From Actinomycetota bacterium (lineage in GTDB: Bacteria > Actinomycetota > Actinomycetes > Nanopelagicales > Nanopelagicaceae): 64,000 bases of DNA. The translations under genes were made by a program, and so were the position numbers. Below the pieces are notes generated by a model. It worked only from the letters and a program-made list of their open reading frames with translations. It did no database searches and was not told the origin of the DNA. The stretch spans positions 30,586 through 94,585 of the forward strand of contig WLQG01000001.1 in assembly GCA_009698445.1 (NCBI GenBank), written 5' to 3'. Shown piece by piece: positions 53,722 through 62,356 of the stretch (its first letter is position 1; every line of letters starts with the position of its first letter).

Positions 53722-53745
53722 AGCCTACCTTTATGCCTGTAGGCT
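53722..53745. promoter_or_regulatory. Back-to-back leaderless promoters (TAGGCT on both strands)
   Basis: The inverted repeat AGCCTAC (53722-53728) / GTAGGCT (53739-53745) places a TAGGCT -10 hexamer six bases before the proC ATG on the minus strand and eight bases before the ATG at 53754 on the plus strand. It could also fold as a hairpin, but the gap is divergent, so a terminator role is unlikely. Confidence 0.55.
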
Positions 53746-53753
53746 CTGCGACT

Positions 53754-54566
53754 ATGTCAGAAATAAAACCAGGGTTTGCGCGTGATTGGGTTGAATTTAG
53801 CGACCCAAATGACGAAGAAGAAATCTTTAAGTGCGACCTCACATGGTTGACCTCATTTTGGACCTGTATCTATGGCGATGGTTGCCAAGGTGTATTTAAA
53901 AATCAACCCTTTAGTGGTTGCTGTACTGAAGGTGCGATGTATACCGATGAAGCAGATGAGAAGCGCACTGATAAAGCTGCCGCTTACTTAACTCCTGACA
54001 TGTGGCAGTTTTATTCAGAAGCTCGCCCAAAGAAGCCAGGTGGAGCTCTACGTATTTCAGAAAAAGATGAGGACGGCGATCGCAAAACTCGTCGTGTTGA
54101 AGATGGTTGCATTTTCTTAAACCGCAAAGGTTATGAGGCTGAAGGTTTCACTGGTTCATTTGGTTGCGTTCTGCACCATTTAGCAATTAAAGAAAAGAAA
54201 CACTTTGTTGATACAAAGCCAGATGTTTGCTGGCAGTTGCCATTGCGTCGTAGTTTTGAAACTCGCGAAGTTGGCGAGCGCGAATACTCAATCACCGTTA
54301 TTGGTGAATACGAACGCCTTGCATGGGGCGATGGCGGAGATGATTTCGATTGGTACTGCACCAGCAATCCTGACGCCCATATTGGTACTGAGCCGGTGTA
54401 TATCTCCAACAAATATGAACTTCAAAAACTCATGGGCGAAGCTGCCTATTCCGAGCTTGCTCGCTTGTGCGACATACGCGTTGCAGGAATCAAGGATGCT
54501 CAGAGCCGTTCATTGCCGCTCTTTGTTATTCAACACCCAGCAACACTTGCCGCCCAGAAGAATTAG
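53754..54566 (+). CDS. Cys-rich conserved protein of unknown function
   Basis: 270 aa from the ATG at 53754 (MSEIKPG), chosen because TAGGCT lies eight bases upstream; the track ATG is seven codons earlier. Cys residues are clustered: KCDLTW, WTCIYGDGCQGVF, FSGCCTEGAMY, DGCIFLNR, GSFGCVLHH, VCWQLP and DWYCTSN. The pattern recalls YkgJ/DUF3109-like proteins thought to bind metal or Fe-S. It is highly charged, without membrane segments. It stands next to radA in the same direction. Confidence 0.7.
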   Translation: MSEIKPGFARDWVEFSDPNDEEEIFKCDLTWLTSFWTCIYGDGCQGVFKNQPFSGCCTEGAMYTDEADEKRTDKAAAYLTPDMWQFYSEARPKKPGGALRISEKDEDGDRKTRRVEDGCIFLNRKGYEAEGFTGSFGCVLHHLAIKEKKHFVDTKPDVCWQLPLRRSFETREVGEREYSITVIGEYERLAWGDGGDDFDWYCTSNPDAHIGTEPVYISNKYELQKLMGEAAYSELARLCDIRVAGIKDAQSRSLPLFVIQHPATLAAQKN

Positions 54567-54580
54567 TCAGTACTTAGTTC

Positions 54581-54586
54581 TAGGCT
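54581..54586 (+). promoter_or_regulatory. -10 element, leaderless radA mRNA
   Basis: TAGGCT, six bases (CTACCC) before the radA ATG at 54593; no ribosome site. Confidence 0.5.
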
Positions 54587-54592
54587 CTACCC

Positions 54593-55960
54593 ATGGCCAA
54601 AGTTGAAAAGGATCCCTTCCGCTGTAGCGAATGCGGTTGGAGCTCGCAAAAATGGGTTGGTCGCTGCGGTGAATGCCAAGCATGGGGCTCTGTTGAAGAG
54701 TTAGCTGCACCTAAGAAACTCTCACTCGTTCCCGGAAATGTAACGAATAAAGCAACTCCTATTGGCGATGTTGATTTATCTGCAGCTCATGCACGTCCTA
54801 CAGGAGTGTCCGAACTCGATCGTGTACTTGGCGGCGGATTAGTTCCAGGGGCAGCGATCTTGTTAGCTGGTGAACCAGGTGTTGGTAAATCAACGTTACT
54901 GCTTTCAGTTGCTGCACAAACTGCCGCTAAAGGAATTCAAGCCCTCTATATCAGCGGTGAAGAATCTGCATCACAAGTTCGCCTTCGCGCCGAACGCATC
55001 AAGGCAATCGACCCACAACTCTTCCTTGCATCTGAAACTGATTTAGGCGCAGTCATTGCCCATATCGATGCAGTTAAACCACAGTTATTAATTATCGACT
55101 CAGTACAAACAATAGGTAGCAGCACTGCCGATGGTTCACCCGGCGGAGTAACACAAGTACGCGAAGTTGCCGGAGCCCTTATTCGCATCTGTAAAGATCG
55201 CGACATTACGTTGCTACTAGTTGGCCATGTGACAAAAGATGGATCCATTGCTGGCCCTAGACTTCTTGAACATATTGTTGATGTTGTTCTCCAGTTCGAA
55301 GGCGAACGTCATTCACGTCTTCGTTTGATTCGCGCAATCAAAAACCGTTTTGGTGCATCCGATGAAGTTGGTTGCTTTGATTTAAGTGATTCAGGTATCG
55401 AATCAGTTCTTGATCCAACAGGTTTATTTACTTCTCGTCACGCCGAACCAGTTCCTGGAACATGCGTAACAGTAACTCTCGAAGGACGTCGCCCACTGCT
55501 TGCTGAAATTCAAGCATTAGTAAGTCAGGGACGTGAAAATGATTTTGGAAATGCCCGTCGAGTTGTATCAGGCCTTGATTCTGCCCGCACATCAATGACT
55601 TTGGCCGTGCTCGAACTTCGTGCAGGTGTTCGAGTTGGTGGCCGCGATGTTTATGCAGCAACTGTCGGTGGTATGAAAATGTCAGAACCTGCTGCAGATT
55701 TAGCCCTTGCTTTAGCCGTGGCATCTGCTGCCAAAGGTTTAGCGCTGCCTTCTGATCTAGTTGCAATCGGTGAAGTTGGTTTAGCTGGCGAAATTCGAAA
55801 GGTGAGCGGCGTAGATCGACGCCTGCAAGAAGCATTCCGTTTAGGTTTCAAACGTGCACTAGTTCCCACTGGATCTGAAACAAAGATCGCTGGAATGGAA
55901 ATTGTTGAAGTTTCACGACTTGACCAAGCACTCAAACGGGTAAAAATCACTGGCGAATGA
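54593..55960 (+). CDS. radA: DNA repair protein RadA
   Basis: 455 aa. The N-terminal zinc finger is CSECGWSSQKWVGRCGEC, Walker A is GEPGVGKST (near residue 95), the RadA-specific KNRFG is present, and the C-terminal Lon-like domain ends the protein (GLAGEIRKVSGVDRRLQEA). It drives branch migration in recombination as a hexameric RecA-like ATPase. The stop overlaps the mutY start by four bases. Confidence 0.97.
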   Translation: MAKVEKDPFRCSECGWSSQKWVGRCGECQAWGSVEELAAPKKLSLVPGNVTNKATPIGDVDLSAAHARPTGVSELDRVLGGGLVPGAAILLAGEPGVGKSTLLLSVAAQTAAKGIQALYISGEESASQVRLRAERIKAIDPQLFLASETDLGAVIAHIDAVKPQLLIIDSVQTIGSSTADGSPGGVTQVREVAGALIRICKDRDITLLLVGHVTKDGSIAGPRLLEHIVDVVLQFEGERHSRLRLIRAIKNRFGASDEVGCFDLSDSGIESVLDPTGLFTSRHAEPVPGTCVTVTLEGRRPLLAEIQALVSQGRENDFGNARRVVSGLDSARTSMTLAVLELRAGVRVGGRDVYAATVGGMKMSEPAADLALALAVASAAKGLALPSDLVAIGEVGLAGEIRKVSGVDRRLQEAFRLGFKRALVPTGSETKIAGMEIVEVSRLDQALKRVKITGE

Positions 55961-56808
55961 ACCAGCTAGAAAAACCGATAATTTCCTGGTTTAAGAAAAA
56001 CAAACGCGACCTGCCCTGGCGCAAGACAACGCCTTGGGGCGTCATGGTCAGTGAATATATGTTGCAACAAACCCCAGTTAATCGAGTTCTTCCTAAATGG
56101 GATGAATGGATGAATCGCTGGCCAACTCCCAAAGATTTAGCTAAAGCATCTCCCGCCCAAGTTATTACAGCCTGGGGGCGTCTTGGTTATCCGCGACGTG
56201 CACTGCGCTTACATGCAGCCGCGCAAATTATCGCAGAAGATTTCAATAACCACGTTCCAGACGATGTTGAAATATTAATGAGTTTGCCCGGAATCGGTGA
56301 CTACACCGCAGCTGCAATCGCTGCCTTTGCCTTTGAACAACAAACTTTGGTGATGGATGTAAATATCCGCAGATTATTAACCCGTATCATCGATGGCAAC
56401 GAACACCCAAAGCTTGCACCAACAGTTAAAGAGAAAGCCTCACGACTTGCACTTCAGCCAACTAAAAATGCACACATCTGGGCTGCTGCAACTATGGAAC
56501 TGGGTGCACTTGTCTGCACATCTAAAAATCCAATCTGCGAACAATGCCCAGTCATTGGCCAATGTAACTGGCGCAAAAATGGTTATCCAAAAACTGATTT
56601 GGTCCGCAAATCACAAGATTGGCACGGCACCGATAGAAAATGTCGTGGAACAATTGTTCAAGCCCTGCGTGAAAATGAATCACTTACCGAGAGCGCAATC
56701 AAGAAACTCTGGCCTGATGAATCACAAGTAGAAAAAGCTTTAAAAACCCTGCAACAAGATTTACTCATCGAAGCTATCCCCCGTAACCGTTATAGACTCC
56801 CCGTATGA
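55957..56808 (+). CDS. mutY: A/G-specific adenine DNA glycosylase
   Basis: 283 aa. The catalytic Glu is in EYMLQQTPVNRV, the helix-hairpin-helix is LMSLPGIGDYTAAAI with the catalytic Asp in VMDVNIRRLL, and the [4Fe-4S] ligands are CTSKNPICEQCPVIGQC. It removes A opposite 8-oxoG. The C-terminal part is only about 60 residues and looks like a small winged helix (ESAIKKLWPDESQVEKALKTL) rather than the usual NUDIX-like domain. It is coupled by overlaps to radA and the GNAT gene. Confidence 0.93.
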   Translation: MNQLEKPIISWFKKNKRDLPWRKTTPWGVMVSEYMLQQTPVNRVLPKWDEWMNRWPTPKDLAKASPAQVITAWGRLGYPRRALRLHAAAQIIAEDFNNHVPDDVEILMSLPGIGDYTAAAIAAFAFEQQTLVMDVNIRRLLTRIIDGNEHPKLAPTVKEKASRLALQPTKNAHIWAAATMELGALVCTSKNPICEQCPVIGQCNWRKNGYPKTDLVRKSQDWHGTDRKCRGTIVQALRENESLTESAIKKLWPDESQVEKALKTLQQDLLIEAIPRNRYRLPV

Positions 56809-57272
56809 TCCGCGCTGCCGTTAAAGAAGATGGACCACGAATCCTGCAACTCATTAAGGATTTAGCAGAGTATGAAAAGGCTCCGTTAGAAGCTAAAGCC
56901 ACATTGCAACAAATTGAAGAAACAATATTTAGCGACAAACCAACCGCCTTTTGCCACGTTGCTGAAGTAGATGGCCAAGTAATCGGAATAGCTATCTGGT
57001 TTCTCAATTACTCAACGTGGCTTGGCAAACCAGGAATGTATTTGGAAGATCTCTATGTTGATCCTGCGTACCGTGGTAAAGGTTTCGGAATGGGATTTCT
57101 AAAAACTCTTGCAAAGATCTGCGTTGAACGCGGATACGAAAGATTCCAATGGTGGGTTCTTGATTGGAATGAACCGTCCATTGAGCTCTATAAATCCATA
57201 GGCGCAGTAGCTATGGATGAATGGACGGTTTTCCGACTTAGTGGAGATGCCTTAAAGAAGTTAGGCGCTTAG
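56805..57272 (+). CDS. GNAT acetyltransferase (SSAT/thialysine acetyltransferase-like)
   Basis: 155 aa. The acetyl-CoA loop is YRGKGFGMGFLKTL, preceded by MYLEDLYVDPAYR; FLNYSTWLGKPG and VLDWNEPSIELYKSIGA are typical of the spermidine/spermine or thialysine N-acetyltransferase branch. Substrate probably a small amine. It overlaps mutY by four bases and the convergent secreted protein gene by four bases. Confidence 0.88.
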   Translation: MIRAAVKEDGPRILQLIKDLAEYEKAPLEAKATLQQIEETIFSDKPTAFCHVAEVDGQVIGIAIWFLNYSTWLGKPGMYLEDLYVDPAYRGKGFGMGFLKTLAKICVERGYERFQWWVLDWNEPSIELYKSIGAVAMDEWTVFRLSGDALKKLGA

Positions 57273-58615
57273 TTTTTAAGTGCCAATCTGAACTGCTTAA
57301 GAATGTACGGGGCAGCCTCGATATAGAGCTCGGACCTAGTCTTTCCGATTACCTTTAAAACAGTGGCATCATAATTTTGAGTACTGGAGATTCCTTTTGC
57401 AATATTCCAGTAAGAATCAAAACCATAGTTGGCAATTAGCCACTCCCATAAATGGAAACCAACTGTATATGCCCATGTGGAGCCGGCAGCATTGTCATTT
57501 TTTTCGGAAGTTTGCAACATTAAAATTATTTCTGCTGTCGTGGTTGGTATCACCTTAGCCGCAGTTGGACCACCAAGAAAATTATCCATAATTTTGCGAT
57601 TTATTTCATCGTTATACCAACCAATATTTGGAAATGCCAAGGCAGTTCCAAAAGTTTGCGCTCCTCCTTCCGTAAAGTTATAGGCAACCCATTCATCTCG
57701 ATGGCCCATCACGCCATTACTATTCCAAATTAAGCCCTGAATACTATGAGTGAATTCATGGGGCAGATTGACAGGATCCCAGTCTCTACTGCTGTTCGAA
57801 GTTGGGAAGACTATCCAATATCCAACTTGTCCGGAGTTCTTACCATCAGCTAAAACATGGGCTCCCGCAATTCCACTTCGCCACCCACATTTAGTCATTC
57901 CAAAATTATTAGGATTTAAATAAGTATCCATTACCCACTTTGCATCAACAGAGTTTAGTGTATTAGCTGCATCTATAAGCTCTGTATCCTTCTCTGTTAA
58001 GAATGTTGCTTGCATGTGACTACCAACTTGAAAGCGATCACTCCAAAATTCAGTGACTGCTTTAAGTTGCTGCTTTAAAGGGTTTAAAACATCAATTGGG
58101 AAGTTAGGCGAAATGTGGAAATCTATTTGCGGGGCTACTTGAGCAGCTGATAAATGTGCCCTGATAGTTTCATAAGCCTTGACTCGTATTGGGTCAAAAT
58201 CTAAATTGGTTCTAGTATCACTTGGGGTAAACAATTTGTCAGGATAAAAAGATCTTTCAATAACTCCATTATTCATGCGGTAATAGAAGTTTCCATAGCC
58301 ACAGTTTTCTGATTTCAATGGTGGATCACCGGCCACTGGAAGTTGTGCAGTTGGCGTTGGCGTTCCACCAATTGCACCTGCTGGATCACCTATTGCGGTA
58401 GGAGTTACTTTAGGAGTCGGTTTAGGAAGTGCAACGCCCTTATTCCAGGCCAATTTCTTTCCGGATTTAACACATGTGTACTTCTTACCGCCTGTAGTAG
58501 CTACCGCACCTAATTTTGAACATTTAACACCAGGTGTTACAGCCGCTAATGAAATCTGAGTAGAGAAGATTGAAATAAGAACTACGGTCACTACCCATAC
58601 TCGAGCTTTGCGCAT
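57269..58615 (-). CDS. Secreted HExxH protein of unknown function
   Basis: 448 aa from the ATG at 58615 (MRKARVWVV), which lies six bases after TACCTT. A signal peptide ends near SLAAV. The mature N-terminus has a short two-Cys module (CSKLGAVATTGGKKYTCVKSG followed by KKLAWNKG), then a Pro/Thr/Ala-rich linker, and a catalytic-type domain with LPHEFTHSIQGL. The HEFTH zinc motif suggests a metallopeptidase; I cannot place it in a named family. It ends with helical segments (FHLWEWLIANYGFDSYW). Confidence 0.72.
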   Translation of the reverse strand: MRKARVWVVTVVLISIFSTQISLAAVTPGVKCSKLGAVATTGGKKYTCVKSGKKLAWNKGVALPKPTPKVTPTAIGDPAGAIGGTPTPTAQLPVAGDPPLKSENCGYGNFYYRMNNGVIERSFYPDKLFTPSDTRTNLDFDPIRVKAYETIRAHLSAAQVAPQIDFHISPNFPIDVLNPLKQQLKAVTEFWSDRFQVGSHMQATFLTEKDTELIDAANTLNSVDAKWVMDTYLNPNNFGMTKCGWRSGIAGAHVLADGKNSGQVGYWIVFPTSNSSRDWDPVNLPHEFTHSIQGLIWNSNGVMGHRDEWVAYNFTEGGAQTFGTALAFPNIGWYNDEINRKIMDNFLGGPTAAKVIPTTTAEIILMLQTSEKNDNAAGSTWAYTVGFHLWEWLIANYGFDSYWNIAKGISSTQNYDATVLKVIGKTRSELYIEAAPYILKQFRLALKN

Positions 58616-58698
58616 AGTCACAAGGTAAAGCAAAACCCCCACGGAGAGAATAGCCAAAGAAGGTATTGATAGATATTTCTCTTGCGCCAGAGCACAAC

Positions 58699-59220
58699 TT
58701 AAATAGTTGGAATCACAATCTCGTTGTACTGCATGAATCCTGGCTTAAATGGCGGATCAAAGCGAGCGATTCTGGTTTCGTCAGAGAGTGCTACGTTTTG
58801 CTTTTCTGCGGCTGCTCGAAGTTCAGCGATTTTCTTTGCAGTTAAAGCAGTAGTCGCTTTCCCGCGAAATGCAACAGCCACACAAATCTCTGCACCAAGT
58901 TCGCGCAAGACAACTTTAGAATCAATTGGCAGAGGCATATCAGCAAGTGTGCTTCCTGCGGGCATTACAAATGAAACAAACCATTCATCCTGGGTGAGAT
59001 TATCGGATTTTTGTGCAGTGATCACAGGAGCAGTCATAGCTATTTTCTCGGCAGTTTTATTTCCTTGAGAAATGTAGCTAAAGAGTGATCGGAAAGCAGA
59101 ACTTCCCGCATCGGAATAGCTAGCAGAAGTTTTTACTTCGGCAACTACACAAGGCGCATATTCACGAATTTCGAACTCTGAATAAGTTTTTAGCGTTCGA
59201 AATTCCTGCCTCTTAGTCAT
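58699..59220 (-). CDS. SOUL-family haem-binding-like protein
   Basis: 173 aa. The N-terminal YSEFEIREYAPCVVAEV, the central FRSLFSYISQGNKTAEKIAMTAPV and FVMPAGSTLADMPLP are hallmarks of the SOUL/HBP family, which binds haem or related tetrapyrroles in eukaryotes. Bacterial roles are not well known. Cytoplasmic, no signal peptide. It follows clpC in the neighbourhood but is separated by eight bases in the opposite operon order. Confidence 0.88.
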   Translation of the reverse strand: MTKRQEFRTLKTYSEFEIREYAPCVVAEVKTSASYSDAGSSAFRSLFSYISQGNKTAEKIAMTAPVITAQKSDNLTQDEWFVSFVMPAGSTLADMPLPIDSKVVLRELGAEICVAVAFRGKATTALTAKKIAELRAAAEKQNVALSDETRIARFDPPFKPGFMQYNEIVIPTI

Positions 59221-59228
59221 TTAAATAA

Positions 59229-61730
59229 CTAAGCAGTTGGTGCTTCAGCTAAATTTTCAGGTGAATCAGGCGTTTCGGCCTTAGCTGCACCTTTGAATGT
59301 GAAAATTGCATCAGTGCCTTCGCCCTCTGCATCTACAACAATGATTTCGCCGGCCTTAAGTTCACCGAACAAGATGCGCTCTGAAAGAGCATCTTCAATC
59401 TCACGTTGAATTGTGCGACGCAATGGACGAGCACCAAGAAGTGGGTCATAACCGCGCGCAGCAAGTAAATCCTTAGCTGCAGGTGTTAATTCGATACCCA
59501 TATCTTTTGCTTGCAAACGATCATCAAGGTTCTTGATCATCAAATCAACGATTTGAATAATCTGATCCTTAGTTAACTGGTGGAAGACAATTACGTCATC
59601 GATTCGGTTAAGGAATTCAGGGCGGAAATGAGATTTTAACTCCTCATTAACTTTGCCCTTCATGCGATCGTAATTTGTTTGATCATCATCGCTATTAGCA
59701 AAACCAAGACCTAGGCTCTTTGATATATCGCGAGTACCGAGGTTTGTAGTCATGATGATTACAGTGTTTTTGAAGTCAACGGTGCGACCTTGTGAATCTG
59801 TTAGGCGACCATCTTCAAGAACCTGAAGAAGTGAGTTGAAGATATCAGGGTGTGCTTTTTCGATTTCATCGAAAAGAACAACAGAGAATGGGCGGCGACG
59901 AACCTTTTCAGTTAGCTGTCCACCTTCGTCATACCCAACATACCCTGGAGGTGCACCGAATAAACGAGATGCGGTGTGACGTTCTGAGTATTCAGACATA
60001 TCAAGTTGAATCAACGCGTCTTGATCACCAAATAAGAATGATGCAAGTGTGCGAGAAAGTTCAGTCTTACCAACACCTGAAGGACCAGCGAAGATAAATG
60101 ATCCACCAGGACGGCGAGGATCTTTTAAGCCAGCGCGAGTACGGCGGATTGCTTGTGACAAGGCCTTGATTGCTTGATCTTGTCCAATAACTCGATTGTG
60201 GAGTTCGTCTTCCATACGAAGAAGGCGTGCAGTTTCTTCTTCAGTTAACTTAAAGACTGGAATTCCAGTTGATGCAGAAAGAACTTGGGCGATGAGTTCT
60301 TCATCAACCTCAGTGACCTTATCTAGATCAGTTGCTTTCCAATTCTTTTCAGCTTCATGCTTTTCAGCGATAAGGTTTTTTTCCTTATCGCGAAGTGATG
60401 CAGCCATTTCAAAATCTTGGCCATCAATTGCAGATTCTTTTTCCTTACGGGCATCTGCGATTTTGTCATCAAAAGCGCGAAGTTCTGCAGGTGCAGTCAT
60501 GCGCTTAATGCGAAGACGTGAGCCTGCTTCATCGATTAAATCGATTGCCTTATCTGGTAGGAAACGATCTGAGACATAGCGATCGGCAAGATTTGCTGCT
60601 GCCGCTAGTGCACCGTCAGTAATAGATACGCGGTGATGAGTTTCGTAGCGATCACGAAGACCCTTCAAAATTTCGATTGTGTGAGCGACTGATGGCTCTT
60701 TTACTTGAATTGGTTGGAAGCGGCGCTCAAGGGCTGCATCCTTTTCAACATGCTTGCGATACTCATCAAGAGTTGTTGCACCGATTGTCTGTAATTCACC
60801 GCGTGCAAGCATTGGCTTCAAGATGCTAGCTGCATCAATTGCACCTTCTGCAGCTCCGGCACCAACAAGTGTGTGAATTTCATCGATAAAAAGAATGATG
60901 TCGCCACGAGTTTTAATCTCTTTAAGAACTTTCTTCAAGCGCTCTTCGAAATCTCCACGGTAGCGGCTACCAGCAACAAGTGCACCAAGATCTAGTGAGT
61001 ACAGCTGCTTATCTTTTAAAGTTTCTGGGACATCGTTCTTGTAAATAGCTTGTGCAAGACCTTCAACAACTGCAGTCTTACCTACACCTGGTTCACCGAT
61101 AAGAACTGGGTTATTTTTTGTGCGACGTGAAAGAACTTGCATCACGCGTTCAATTTCATTTTCGCGACCAATAACAGGATCAAGTTTTCCTTCGCGGGCA
61201 GCTTGTGTGAGGTTGCGACCAAATTGGTCAAGTACCAATGATGTTGAAGGAGTTCCTTCTGCAGGTCCACCTGTTTGTACGGCTTCTTTACCTTGGTAAC
61301 CAGAAAGTAATTGAATAACTTGTTGGCGAACGCGGTTAAGGTCGGCGCCAAGTTTTACAAGAACCTGTGCAGCAACTCCTTCACCTTCGCGGATAAGACC
61401 AAGCAAAATATGTTCAGTACCGATGTAGTTGTGACCAAGTTGCAACGCTTCGCGAAGTGAAAGCTCTAGAACTTTCTTTGCACGCGGTGTAAATGGAATA
61501 TGTCCACTTGGTGCTTGCTGACCTTGTCCGATAATTTCTTCAACTTGCGCGCGAACGCCTTCAAGTGAAATGCCGAGTGATTCAAGACCCTTTGCAGCAA
61601 CGCCTTCGCCTTCATGAATTAAGCCCAGCAAAATGTGCTCGGTGCCAATGTAGTTGTGATTGAGCATGCGAGCTTCTTCTTGGGCCAGCACAACAACGCG
61701 GCGGGCTCGATCTGTAAAGCGCTCAAACAT
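59229..61730 (-). CDS. clpC: ATP-dependent Clp protease ATP-binding subunit ClpC
   Basis: 833-aa HSP100 unfoldase. Two N-terminal Clp repeats ([21 protein letters not shown] and its second copy), first Walker [11 protein letters not shown], UvrB/UvrC-like middle coiled coil, second Walker [12 protein letters not shown], and the ClpP-docking LGF in SLGLGF. It feeds proteins to ClpP. AGGAAGAGAG stands before the ATG. The 127-base upstream gap contains TAGGCT as a likely -10. Confidence 0.97.
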   Translation of the reverse strand: MFERFTDRARRVVVLAQEEARMLNHNYIGTEHILLGLIHEGEGVAAKGLESLGISLEGVRAQVEEIIGQGQQAPSGHIPFTPRAKKVLELSLREALQLGHNYIGTEHILLGLIREGEGVAAQVLVKLGADLNRVRQQVIQLLSGYQGKEAVQTGGPAEGTPSTSLVLDQFGRNLTQAAREGKLDPVIGRENEIERVMQVLSRRTKNNPVLIGEPGVGKTAVVEGLAQAIYKNDVPETLKDKQLYSLDLGALVAGSRYRGDFEERLKKVLKEIKTRGDIILFIDEIHTLVGAGAAEGAIDAASILKPMLARGELQTIGATTLDEYRKHVEKDAALERRFQPIQVKEPSVAHTIEILKGLRDRYETHHRVSITDGALAAAANLADRYVSDRFLPDKAIDLIDEAGSRLRIKRMTAPAELRAFDDKIADARKEKESAIDGQDFEMAASLRDKEKNLIAEKHEAEKNWKATDLDKVTEVDEELIAQVLSASTGIPVFKLTEEETARLLRMEDELHNRVIGQDQAIKALSQAIRRTRAGLKDPRRPGGSFIFAGPSGVGKTELSRTLASFLFGDQDALIQLDMSEYSERHTASRLFGAPPGYVGYDEGGQLTEKVRRRPFSVVLFDEIEKAHPDIFNSLLQVLEDGRLTDSQGRTVDFKNTVIIMTTNLGTRDISKSLGLGFANSDDDQTNYDRMKGKVNEELKSHFRPEFLNRIDDVIVFHQLTKDQIIQIVDLMIKNLDDRLQAKDMGIELTPAAKDLLAARGYDPLLGARPLRRTIQREIEDALSERILFGELKAGEIIVVDAEGEGTDAIFTFKGAAKAETPDSPENLAEAPTA

Positions 61731-61856
61731 GGGCGGGGCTCTCTTCCTGTGGTCTTCGCTTTAGCCTAATACCTGCAGGGTCACGCTCGCGAGGTGGAAA
61801 GCTACTGGTTTCTATAACCCAATACATGGGCGATTTATGCCCGGCCATGGCTATAT

Positions 61857-62354
61857 CTAGGCTAGTTTTTTGAGCATTCTGGTGTTGCCCAAGGTATTTG
61901 GCTTCACAGATTCAAGATCCAAGAACTCGGCCACACCAGCATCATATGAGCGCAAAAGTTCGGAATAAACCGCAGGGTCAACCGGTGTTCCTTCAATTAC
62001 TTCAAAGCCGTGGGAGCCAAAGAACTCGGTTTGAAAAGTTAGACAGAAAATCTTCTCGACACCAACTTCGCCAGCACGTTTAATAATCGCTTCCAGAATT
62101 TTATGACCTATCCCTTGGCGATTTAATTCTTTCTTAACGGCAACTGTGCGAACTTCAGCTAAATCTTCCCAAAGAATGTGAAGCGCTCCGCAACCAACGA
62201 CTACGCCATCAAGTTCGGCAACTACAAACTCTTGAACGCTTTCATAAAGTGTCACAGTTTCTTTTGCAAGCATTTGTCCAGGGGCAGCATATGAATCTAC
62301 AAGCGCGCGGATAGATTTAACATCCATTGTTTTTGCTGGACGAACAACAAGCAT
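61857..62354 (-). CDS. N-acetylglutamate synthase-like GNAT
   Basis: 165 aa. Acetyl-CoA motif LNRQGIGHKILEAIIKRAG, with CGALHILWEDLAEVRTVAV before it and FFGSHGFEVIEGTPV after. It resembles the short single-domain amino-acid N-acetyltransferase (ArgA-type) of mycobacteria, which acetylates glutamate or glutamine for arginine synthesis. It lies two bases after lysS, so it is probably co-transcribed. The name is by resemblance only. Confidence 0.82.
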   Translation of the reverse strand: MLVVRPAKTMDVKSIRALVDSYAAPGQMLAKETVTLYESVQEFVVAELDGVVVGCGALHILWEDLAEVRTVAVKKELNRQGIGHKILEAIIKRAGEVGVEKIFCLTFQTEFFGSHGFEVIEGTPVDPAVYSELLRSYDAGVAEFLDLESVKPNTLGNTRMLKKLA

Positions 62355-62356
62355 TC

